From Toxorhynchites rutilus septentrionalis (lineage: Eukaryota; Arthropoda; Insecta; Diptera; Culicidae), in contig NC_073745.1 of the NCBI RefSeq assembly GCF_029784135.1, positions 100,037,333 to 100,101,332 of the forward strand: a stretch of 64,000 bases of DNA, written 5' to 3'. Both the position numbers and the translations under genes were made by a program. Under the pieces are notes generated by a model. The model made no database searches and was not told the origin of the DNA. It saw only the letters and a program-made list of their open reading frames with translations. Numbering within the stretch: position 1 is the stretch's first letter; each line of letters opens with the position of its first letter. Below, one piece after another: positions 21,699-33,200 of the stretch.

Positions 21699-22383
21699 GT
21701 GGGGGTAAAGTGGTCACCTGCTTGTTTGGTAGTATAACTATCGACTATTGACACCGTATTGATAGTTGATAGAAAAATTCTTGACTATTGAGTCACCCTG
21801 TACTCCCGTGGAGCTTTCACATGTTGAAATATGAATACGAAGCAATAATCGCTCTTTCTGTAGCCATTCGGCCGTAGTTTTGTGCGTTTCGAATTTAAGG
21901 AATTTCTAGTGAAATTTAGTTCATTTGACCTGATATTTTCGACAAATCAACAGTTTGGACGACTGTTCAGATATTCTAGGAGAGGTGACCATATATTTTG
22001 TTCAATTTCAGCGATTATTCCGCATAAAAATTATCTTGTTTTTTGGGGGGCAAAGTGGACGATTACTACTGACAGTGTTCTGTTTTCAAGACTGATATAT
22101 CTGATCACCTTCTGCTCCTGGAGGGTTCCCTTTTGTGGTTTTGACACAGGAAAAATATGCCACCATAATCAAAACCAAGCTCATTTTGAAAAACGTTGTG
22201 TGTTTCTTACTACGTTTAGTGCGCATGAGAAAATTGTAATTACGACTTTAAGTGAATAGGTCTAGCGTATGTCATACATGTACCTGCTACTTCAATAATG
22301 ATTCCAACAAATTTAGACTAGAAAACATGCATAAATCTATTGCTTCTAGCATGATATGTGCGAGTGACCACTTTGCCCCCCAC
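21699..22383. mobile_element. TIR element (GTGGGGGNAAAGTGGTCAC termini)
   Basis: The left end reads GTGGGGGTAAAGTGGTCACC and the right end inverted GTGGGGGGCAAAGTGGTCAC. The interior is AT-rich and non-coding, 685 bp in all. No clear target duplication was seen. Confidence 0.6.
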
Positions 22384-22583
22384 AGGTAACCACTTAACCT
22401 CCTCACTAAAACAATGTTCGATTTTTCAACTTTTTTTTAACATAATGAAAAATAAATTGAGCTACAATATTGTTCGAAAAACGGAAATCGTAGTGGTATG
22501 TGGACACAGGAAATGAACAATTCCCCTATATTGCCTCCTCCAAGCAACCAGTAGATAAAGTACCGCTTGTAACTAAACATATC

Positions 22584-23554
22584 AGAGCCCCCGCACACTG
22601 CAGATTTTTTTTCAACCAATAGTTTGGTCGTGTTGGGTTTGGTGATCCCCGATAATCGTTCGATTAATCGATTAATCGAATGCTTCCTATAAAAATCGAT
22701 TATTAATCGAACGAATACTGTGCCACCAATAATCGAAGCGAACGAATAATTTATGTCGATTAATCGATTCAAACCCAGATAAAAAAAACGTACGGCCGCT
22801 GCAGTTTTATCCTGAAATTCAATCATTATCTTTGGCGTTCCCTTAAACTCGTAAACGAAACTCAATGCCTTCAACGCGAATTGAGCTTCGTTTACAAGTT
22901 CAGGAGAGCGTAAACCGTAATAATTGAATTTCAGGCGGAATGAACACTTTTTTTTTATTCCAGATGGCTTTTTAGCAAATGAGAAATATTAGTCTAACTA
23001 ATTATTGCTCTCAGTATGGCGATTAATCGATTAATCGAATATTTGGAGCGATTAATCGTATCGAATAACAAACTGCTAAAAAGTATTCGATTAGCTGATG
23101 AACGATTAAGTTCAAAAATCGGGGATAACTAGTTGGGTTGCTAGTGCGCACACCGAGCCAACCAAACAGTCGGGTTGGTCAAGAGTGCGCACACTAGCCA
23201 ACTGTCGGCCGAATATTCTCGAAAGACTGTATTTCATTTGTGTTTGACAACAGAGGAGAGAACGGTGAAGGAAAACCAAAAAGAGATTCAGAGAGCATTG
23301 GGTGCATCACATTCTCAGTGATTCGCACGGCACGTATGTCGGATGCCAAAATTGAGAGCGAAATGAGATATCGGCCGATAAACAATCGTCTTGTGACCGA
23401 CAGAATAGTTTGAATGCAATCTGGAAGCAAATCAAACTTTTTTATCGGCCGGTACTGAATCGGTGTAGTGTGCGCATATACATATCGCTCCATACTGATT
23501 AAGTCGTCCGACCTATCTATCGGCCGACGATAGTCTGTAGTTGGCGGGGGCTCT
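22584..23554. mobile_element. TIR element (AGAGCCCCCGC termini) carrying a hAT-type MITE
   Basis: The left end reads AGAGCCCCCGCACACTGCAGA and the right end inverted AGAGCCCCCGCCAACTACAGA. The interior right of the nested MITE repeats GTTGG/CGGCCGA words. The MITE at 22640-23131 lies inside. Confidence 0.65.
22640..23131. mobile_element. hAT-type MITE, complete, with 8-bp target duplication
   Basis: The ends are TGGTGATCCCCGAT and, inverted, TAGTTATCCCCGAT. Both flanks carry GTTGGGTT (22632-22639 and 23132-23139), the 8-bp duplication expected of hAT elements. Subterminal CGATTAATCGATTAATCGA repeats occur at both ends, and a strong hairpin (GAAACTCAATGCCTTCAACG / GAATTGAGCTTCG) sits at about 22855-22895. 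Confidence 0.8.
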
Positions 23555-23559
23555 TAAAG

Positions 23560-23975
23560 ATAACGATCCAGAAGAAACAATTAGTCAATATCAGGACAAT
23601 GCCTTTATTCTTTATTTTAAATGTTATAAATTTCTCCATAAATCCGAAAATCCATTCGATGTCATCAATGAAATAAAAACAATACTCAAATTACATCTAA
23701 TAATTTCGTATCGATAACAATAAAATAACAATTTATTTACATTTACAGCAACAGATCGACACCCTATGGAACGTATTTGATTGTTGAATCACAATTGAGA
23801 AATTTCCACAAGCTTAAAGTTTTTCTAGGATGTAAAATGAACAAGTAGCACTGAATACATTCGTGATCATGATATTAGCATATAGACATATTAAAACAAA
23901 AATAAATAAGGTGATAATGGAAGCAAATGTAATGACTTTATGAATGCATGGCAGGAAGGGAAAAGAAAAATAAAT
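23560..23975. other. Gene-free stretch beyond the Vps62 gene 3' end
   Basis: AT-rich. Probably intergenic, with nothing recognised. Confidence 0.45.
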
Positions 23976-23977
23976 AA

Positions 23978-23983
23978 TTTATT
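23978..23983 (-). terminator. Candidate poly(A) signal of the Vps62-family gene
   Basis: The minus strand reads AATAAA about 70 bp past the stop codon at 24054-24052. Confidence 0.5.
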
Positions 23984-24051
23984 AAAAATATTAAATAAAT
24001 AGACTTTTTTTCTAAATCCTATCGCTGTAGGATGGGTTTGCACGTAGAGGT

Positions 24052-24218
24052 TTATCGCATTTTGCATTTAAAATGAGGTTTCTTTCTCGGAATCCCCGTT
24101 GGGCCATCAGTGATTTCACAAATGTGTAATCCGAAGCGCTTCAGTGGATGGCATCGGTTCTTAGGGTTACCCCAACGCCCGTTGAACTTGAGCCACTTGG
24201 GATTCAGCGCGGTACGAC
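24052..24218 (-). CDS. Vps62-family gene, exon 6 (last)
   Basis: 167 nt after TTTTTTTTAG. Encodes KWLKFNGRWGNPKNRCHPL and GPTGIPRKK, ending in a TAA at 24054-24052. The preceding intron is only 52 bp. Confidence 0.86.
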
Positions 24219-27200
24219 CTAAAAAAAACTGGATTCAGTCAAGGGTTGTTTGAGAAGTGTCCATATTTACCTCTGGAGTCGTTTTCATGGATAATTTGAA
24301 CGCTCTTCCAAGTGGTCCATGGCGTTCCGAAACCATTAACGTCATACAGACGAGGCACTCGCACGTATTTGTGTTTCCCTGGTGCGGTCCACAAACCATG
24401 TGATCCCTCGGCAGCAAAAAGCACCGGATGATTACCGGACGTAATAACAGTTTTGGGAAACGTCGGTCGCTGTAAGATTCCCTTGCGTGTTTCCTGAGTA
24501 CGATACTCGAACGTACCTGTGAGTCGTTCGTACGAATAGAACGCACCTGCGTCGTGTGCTGAGACGTACATTTCCTATAAAAAATATGGTATGTATCTTG
24601 TACAGTATACCTAGGGTAAATGATCTTGGTTTGTCCAGTCGAAAATATGATCATGGTTTGCCCACTTTTTGGAATGCTTTAATTCAGCGCTCCTGTGTCA
24701 AATAAGGCCTTCGAATGTTTCGAAACATATAAATGAAATTGCCTTTTACATGATTTATATTAGTTTGATAGTATATTTTTACGAAATCACATGTTTTAAA
24801 GGATTATAAAATACACCTTCTATTTGTATCAATGCGCCCCTCATTCGAGCTAACTTTTAATCGATCACCAGATGATTATTTGGCACGTATTCAGACCTTT
24901 TCTGGATTACAACACTTATAAATATTGTAAACATCATGCTTGCTCACCATTTGTATCGGATTTACATAGCTAAACCATTAAATTAACGCATTTTGATGAA
25001 CTCAATTCTGATCATGAGTTGTCCAATTCAATAATGTTGTTTTGTCCACATGATTTCTATGGCAACCGCTTGGCGCGCTGCAGTTTGTTTATGTTTGTTT
25101 ATGGTGTGCTTCGCGCATAGCAGAAGTATGGTTTTTCTGTGTTGATTGTGTTGAGGTGAACACTTCTAAAATGCCCAAGAAAAGGCAATATTCTGAAGAA
25201 AGCCTAAATTATGAATGAATCAATATGATGACAGTAAACTCAAGCAATGATAAATGCAACATCTAATTGTGAATTCGAATGTTTTCATTCAAAAATGGAG
25301 ATTTCTAAAACCGGACAAACCATGATCATTTTTTTGGGCAAACCATGATCAGAGGTGGTCAAACCATGATCATAATTCTTCTTTAAGGAAAATCGTTAAA
25401 AAACATAAAAATTTGAATAATCTCAACATCTTATGGTAGTATTAGCAACTAGAGACTTGGGGCTTTTCAACAAACCTAAACTCGTATCGATTATGTGTGA
25501 TTTTCATGAAGAAAAATCGATTTGCATTTACTAGTTGCGTAAAAACACCCCAAATTGGACAAACCAAGATCATTTACCCTATTTGAAATCACACTCGAAA
25601 CTTACATCAGGTTCCTTTCTGCCTCTGAAAAATAAGCTCATATGCTCCCAATCTCCAACATGGCTGCCGAATTCCTTTTTGGACCCAAGACACATTCCGA
25701 ATATTAGAGGAATCGGCCAGGGTCCCAATGGACCAAGATTGATGGTACAAATAACTTTACCCTGTAAAAAATCTTCGATGAATCATTATCACGATGTTTA
25801 CTCTTACCTCATTACCTGACTGTACGGATAGAACATCCAGTATGTAACGTGGAAGTGAGGATATTCGTTCGAATCTTCTCCTCTCTGGATGGTAATGTCG
25901 TCCCGTCGTTCGGTTATCGTTTCCCAGTCATCCGAATCGCTTTCGTTGTTAACGAAATTCTTATCTTCATCTCCATCGGCAGTCTCCGCGCGACCTTCGA
26001 TGGGATCATCGGCAGACTCTCTACTATTGCTGCTACTGGGTATCTCGGTGCTTTCTTCCGAGCTGAATGAGGCCATATCAAGTATCGAGATCCCCCGCTT
26101 GCGGCGTTTTCGGATTAGGCGAATACTTTTTTCGACTTTGTTGATGTCCGGTTTCAGCTCGGGTTGCAGCTCGAAAAGGTTTTTGTGGACCGGCACGTAG
26201 CTCGGGCGTTTGTAGCCAATACGGTCAATTGTGTTGTACACGACTTCTACAAGACAAAAACGATATTAGAATGAACATTTTTGGTTTGTTTTTTCTTAGT
26301 TGTGAGAACAATGTAATTATTAAATCGAAATATCATAGGTAATAGCGCTATGATTCTTACAAACCAGAAAATGTTAGTAGAAGTTAGTTACGTTATTGTC
26401 GTAGAATATTGTTGATATTGCACAATGGTCCAGGAGATGTAATTAAGTGGAAATTAGCATTTATAGCTCGACAGTTATTCTCTAGACAAAAACTGTATTC
26501 GACAAAGTTGTTACATACGATAGAGCATTCATTTCTATGTTATCAAAAATAGGGTGACCAAAACTGTCGATGAATTAAAAAATCTAACTTTCTCATCTCT
26601 ATAGATAGCGGTAAATATAGTTCGACAATGTTGTAGTCCTAGTTATTTAAGACATCTTTGTAGAGCAAAGATTTTTTCTATCTCTTGAAATAACCGATAT
26701 AGCGCTTTTTTTCTAAGTTACGTTAGAGTCACCATGAAAAAACCCTTTTTTTTTGCTCTAACTTTTATATGTCAAATTTTACATTCAAACTGTCTTCGGA
26801 AGACTTTTAGAGCTTACTAATACAAATATTTTGCGATGCAGAACTTGTCAATATCTCAACTTTACCCAAAGTTATTGATATTTCTTCCCAAAAAATACGC
26901 TCGCTTCAATTGCTTGTCATTCTTTCTGGGGTAAACATAAACAAAGTTTATTGACGGCATTTGAAAGAGCATATTTCACTCTACATGATGTGTGATTTTC
27001 AACACTATGTTATTTTTTGTGTTTGAGTAAACTAAAATTGAAATCATGAGTTTTTGGGTAAAAAAAACATCAATAACTTTAAGAAGGATTAAGATATTGA
27101 CAAGTTCTGCATCGCAAAATGTTGGAATTGATAAGCTCTAAGAGTCGTACGAGGACAGTTCTGATGTAGAATTTTAAATATAAAAGTTAAAGCAAAAAAC

Positions 27201-30200
27201 CCATTTTTTCATAGTCACCCTTATGCAACTCAGAAAAAAACGCGCTAAATCGATTATATTAAAAGATAGAAAAAAGCTTTGTTCTACAAAGTTGTTTAAT
27301 ATGATTGGGGCTACAACATTGTTCAACTATGTTTATCTCTATCTATAAAGATAAGAAAGTTATATTTTTTTATTCCATCTACAATTTTGGTCACCCTATT
27401 TTTGATAACATAAAAATGAGCGCTCTATCATATATAACAACTTTGTTGAAGACAGTTTTTGTCTAAAGAACGCACAAAGTTCTTCTTTTGCGCTTTCTAT
27501 CTAAGTTGCATTAGGGTAACCATGAAAAAACGTTTTTTTTTGCTTTAACATTTATATTTCAAATTCAACATCGAAACTGTCTTCCTACAACTATTAGAGC
27601 TTATCAATACCAACATTTTGCGATGCAGAACTTGTCAATATATTAATCCTTCTTAAAGTTATTGATGTTTTTTATCCAAAAGCTAATGATTTCAATTTTA
27701 GTTTACTCAAACACAAAAAATAACATAGTTTTAAAACTCACGCATTATATAGAGTGAAATTCGTTCTTTCACATTTCGCCAACAAACATTTTTTATGTTT
27801 GCCCCAGAAAGAATGACAAACAAATGAAAAGAGCGTGTTTTTTGGGAAAAAATATCAATAACTTTGAGCGAAGTTGAGGTATTAACAAGTTCTGCATCGC
27901 AAAATGTTTGTAATAATAAGTTCTAAAAGTCTTCTGAAGACAGTTTGTAAAGGGTGTGTCACATCAAATTGCATCACGGAAAAAACGCTGTAGAAATTTA
28001 ATTTTTAGGAATTATATCTTCAGCTTTCGTTTTAAAATCAGATAAGAGTGTATAGATCACGTTGGCCATGCTTCACTGGCAATTTTTCGTAAATATGGAA
28101 AAATGTCGTCGAACGAAAAAGAGCGTCGTGAATTAATCCTGTGCACTCATTTCGAGAATCCGGAGTTGTCACATCGGGACATCGGTAAGATGCTGGGAAT
28201 CGTCCAATCCACGGTCAGCAGAGTACTAAAACTATACTTCGAGAGCCTAACCATCGACCGGAAGGTGAAGAATGGCAAAAATGGATGCTCCGTCAGTGAA
28301 AAAGATCACAAGCGCGTAGTTAAGCAGTTTAGACGTGATCCGAGAAGTTCGGTCCGGGATGTCGCCAATAAGCTGAATTTGTCAAGTTCATTCGTCCAGC
28401 GGACCAAGCAGCGAGAGGGCCTGCGTACATACAAGGTTCAGAAGGCTCCTAACCGCGACGAAAGGCAAAACATGGTGGGGAAGACGCGAGCCCGGAAGCT
28501 GTACACCGAAATGCTGACGAAGCCGCATTGCCTGGTAATGGACGACGAAACCTACGTCAAAGCGGACTTTCGTCAGCTGCCGGGCCTGTTGTTCTTCTCC
28601 GCAGAGAACAAATTCAGCGTTCCGGAGGAGATTCGCATACAGAAACTATCCAAGTTTGCCAAAAAGTACATGGTGTGGCAAGCGATCTGCTCTTGCGGAA
28701 AGCGGAGCGCCCCCTTCGTGATGACCGTGCCTACAGAAGCGCTTACTACCACTATTGAAGCAGCACGAGGGCCCGACCATCTTCTGGCCGGATCTCGCTT
28801 CGTGCCACTATTCGAAGGACGTGTTGGAGTGGTACAAAGCCAACGGGGTCACCTTCGTGCCAAAGGAAATGAACCCGCCCAACGCGCCGGAGCTTCGCCC
28901 AATAGAGAAATATTGGGCGATTATGAAGCAGGCCCTCCGGAAGAACCCAAAAGTTGTCAAATCGGAGGCAGACTTCAAGAGAAAATGGATTTCTGTTCAA
29001 AAAAAAACTCTAACCTGACGTTGTACAGAACCTTATGGACGGGGTAAAGAGGAAAGTACGAGCATACGGGCTTAGGCTCGAAGTATGAATAAAAAGAAAA
29101 TGCCAAAAGTTGTTTAATAGTTTTTATTTTACTGTCTAAAATTTTCAAAAGGATCGGTCTACTGGGCGAATTTCTACAACGTTTATTCCGTGATGCAATT
29201 TGATGTGACACACCCTTTATGTAGAATTTGACATATAAAAATAAAAGCAAAAAAACAGTTTTTTTCATGGTGACCCTAACGTGACTTATGGCGGGTTTAC
29301 ATTAGGGAGATCTATAGCTATAGATGGATTTATTCACGTGAAAATAGGTGTAAACGGGTGAGAATAAATATGATACACTTATTCGAGGTATATATAACAT
29401 GAATAAATTGAGCATATGTAAACGCTTGTGAATTTCTCACTGGTGAGAAATCACTAAAGTTGGATGCAGTTCTACTTCAGGTGAATAAATTCACCGAAAA
29501 TATGAATATATTCATTATAGAAGTTCACGCTAGTGTAAACGGTTGATGCGATTTCTATAAATCTCATCATATTTCTTCACATGAATATACCACTAGTCTA
29601 AACCCACCCTTAGAAAGAAGGCGCTATATCGGTTATTTCAAGAGATAGAAAAATAACCTTGTTCTACAAAGATGTCTCAAATAACTAGGACTACAACATT
29701 GTCGAACTATATTTACCTCTATCTATAGAGATAAGAAAGTTAGATTTTTTAATTCATCGACAATTTTGGTCACCCTATTTTTCATAACATAGAAATGAGC
29801 TCTATATCGTATGTAACAACTTTGTCGAAGACAGTTTTTGTCTAGAGAATAACTGTCGAGCTATAAATGCTAATTTCCACTTAATTACATCTCCTGGACC
29901 ATTGTGCATTGGTATGGAATGAACTTAATTTAGAATAGTAAAATGTAATCTTAAACTTTGAATTCACATTTAATAAATCATAGAAAACCCTTTGTCAAAC
30001 AAATATAAATAAAACAAAAAGAAATATAACAAAAATTAATATTTCATTATCCGGTCAGTGATCCCCTTTTGAGGCTACAGCCCTGAATTAAAATAAAAAA
30101 TGAGGGGCTCAGAATGCAAGGGGTGTAAGTGACTTGATCGTTTTCTCTTCATCAACTTTTTATTTAGTTAATAACTCAACTGCAAAAACTTTCCAATTTA

Positions 30201-33200
30201 AGTTTGCTATAGAATCCGATAGATGAGGTTCTGACCTATTTTTCACGTTGGTAAATACAGCTGGGAATGTATTTGCAGCTAAGTTATGACCCAAAGAGAG
30301 AGTCGATGTAGAGAAATCGATCAAATCACTTACACCCCTTTCATTCTAAGCCCCTCAAATATATTCTACATGATTTCATTTCCTCTTCTTTTTAGGTTTT
30401 TTTTCGGACCACCCTTAAATGGGAATACGTACCATAATGAAAAAATTAAAAAAAAACGTGTCAATAATATAAACGGTCGGTGTTAAGTCAGAGGGGACCA
30501 AGTCGCACAATTGGAAATTTCGAGTTATTGATTCCATTTCGTAAGCTACATACCCCATCGATCAGATTGGGAAAATCACGTGTATAGCAGGAATAACGTA
30601 TCGGATTTCTTTCGAGTGCTCAATGGAAGCTCCTCATAGCACAAAAACTCAAGCGCGTTCTTCTCGAAATCATAAAAATGTCACATGGTCCGGTCTGACT
30701 TAACACCAACCAAATAGTGTATTTGATGAAAAATTCAAATTTTCAATTTTTTAAATTGTTCTCTAAAGTTGAAGTCGATCACTCGCCTAGTTTCCAAGGC
30801 CTTATGAAGGGTTTAACCGAATTTTCTGCCGGCGCTCTAAAATCGTGGTTTTTCTACATAAAAATGGCTCTCAAATAGTTATCGGACATTTTTAGCAGCC
30901 CAAAAAAATTGGAGTACTGTAACACGGGGTGAGTTGGACATACGGGGTGATTTGGACCACCCCTTTGACTCAAAATCTACGGCTCAACTTGGATTTTTTA
31001 TAATGTCATATCTTTCTATTGTTGAACCGCATGTACCTGACGTAAAAAAAACATTGGTAAAATTCGACAGCTGGAAGGAAACGGTAGCATGAACACAGCA
31101 AGCACTTTGATTGTCAAAAAATGTGAGTTTTCCGATCGTGGTTTTAAGGTTTGTCCCACTGATTAAACAAACTTTTCGTGTATTGTGCAGTAAAGTTCTG
31201 TTCGCCTACGAAAGAGGAACAATTTGATGCAGCGAAACTGTAAGTTTGATAACATTGAATGAAATTAATTGCATTTTAATTTTTGCATGTTGTGTGAGGT
31301 GACATGGACACGTTTCTGTGGGGTAAGTTGGTCCTATAGGTGTGAGGCTTTTCTTTGGTCTAATTGATTCCAGATGCCGCTGAAATACAAAAAGAGGTTG
31401 GGCAGACAACGTCGGAAGAAGGAGGAGCTTGAAAGAGCAACGCGGGCCTTCAGGACAGATTTTCTCTGACCAAGCATCGAAAGTGTTTGAAAATGCTCAA
31501 AAAACAGTGAATAGTTCCATGCAGAATTCGAGCTGGTCTAAATCCATTTGTTCTGGTCTGGAATCTGGCCAAGACACCTGTTACTGATTGTAACATTATC
31601 CCAAAATGCTTTACATAAATATAAGTATGTTTTTTTCGATGAAACACACACTGGACCAAATCACCCCACAGACGGTCCAAATCACCCCGCATCAAATTTT
31701 AATGTCCAAAAATCATCTCTTTTATTTTACGATATATTTGGTAGTTCGAAGCTTTATATTATGATTAAACACTATTGATTGAGAGAAAACAAGTGTAGCT
31801 CAGTGTTCAATGTTACATTTTTTATTTAGACCGTATTGGTTTGGAAATATTAGGCGATTTGCTTAGGGGGTCCAAATTCCCCCCTTTTACAGTATTGGCG
31901 AATACCTCTGCCAATTAACAAGTTTTTGATTAAGTAAAATATTGAAATAATACGACCATTTCATGCCAAACCGATATGGTGGTTCTCAGATTTTCGTGAA
32001 AATTGATAGTTTTGTTCTTTATCGCAAAACATTTGACCCGTATTTTTTTCATTTTTTCATTTCCATTTTATGGTTGTCCGAAAAATCAACTTTTTCCTCT
32101 TTTTTTCCAAAATTGTCTTTTTTCAAAAATTCATAACTTTTGAACTACTAAGCCGATTCAGATGATCGACATATCAAATTAAAGCCAATAAATATTATAC
32201 CTGCAGAATATTCGAATTCTGCTCTTGTTATTATTGATTGTATTCGTTTTTATTGTTTTCATAGTCTCGGGACCAAAGGCGCTATATTTTTTTATAATAT
32301 ATTTTTTCTACAAAGCTGATGATTTTGCACATAGCATGTGTCGAAACCAGAGAGGCGTTTTTTTCGTTTTTGAGTTATGATTTTTCAAAGTTGTTTTGAA
32401 AAAATCATTTTTTTTTCCTCTTTTTTCCAACACAAAAATTCATAACTTTTAATCTACTGGACCGATTCAGATGATCGACACATAAAATTAAAGTCAATTA
32501 GATAGTCTTTTTTGAAAAATATTAGACTTGTGAAAAAATGGATTTTTATTTCGTAATTATTGATTGTATTAGTTTTTTTTATAGTTTACATGGTTTCGGG
32601 ACCAAGGATTTTTATATTTTTTCTTGAAAACTGAGGTTTTTTTTACATAACATATCCAAAAGTCCGAGATGTGTTATTTTACGTTTTTAAGTTATGATTT
32701 TTCAAAGTTAACATGTTTTCAGTCTTCGTTCATATGCAACTATGCCACTATGCAGTTGCAATGTGCAAATAGAATTCAATTAATTGGCAAATGTGTCATT
32801 TTTTCAAGCTAATTGGATTTAATTTGACATATCGATCGATCATCGATCATCTGAATCGGTCCAGTAGTACAACAGTAATAAATTTTTGAAAAAAATCATT
32901 TTTGGAAAAAAAGGGAAGAATGATTTTTGGACCATCGGTAAACTTTGAAAAACTTTAACTCAAACACGAAAAAAAACGTCTCTATGGTTTCGCCATACGC
33001 TATGTGAAAAATCCTCAGTTTCTCAGAAAAAAAAAATAAAAAAATATAGCGCCCTTGGTTCCGAGATTATGGAAACAATGAAAAACGAATACAGTCAATA
33101 ATAACGAGAACAGAATTCAAATTTCCTGCAAGTGTAGTATTTTTTCAAAAAAGGGTGATTGCCTTTAATTTAATATGTCGATCATCTGAATCGGTCTAGT

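Larger units (their letters stand above)
26420..29907. mobile_element. Large fold-back element in Vps62 intron 2, with nested insertions
   Basis: The left end GCACAATGGTCCAGGAGATG and the right end, its inverse, are both flanked by ATT. Long arms match inverted (about 26420-26830 against 29220-29907 minus inserts). The centre has further inverted units sharing GCGATGCAGAACTTGTC (near 26838, 27100, 27617 and 27886). Nested inside are a DD37E transposon (27950-29217) and a MITE (29289-29609). It has no ORF of its own. Confidence 0.75.

Noticed and set aside
28752..29018. Independent small proteins in the second DD37E copy
   Set aside because: They are the out-of-frame remainder of the transposase after the 32-bp deletion.
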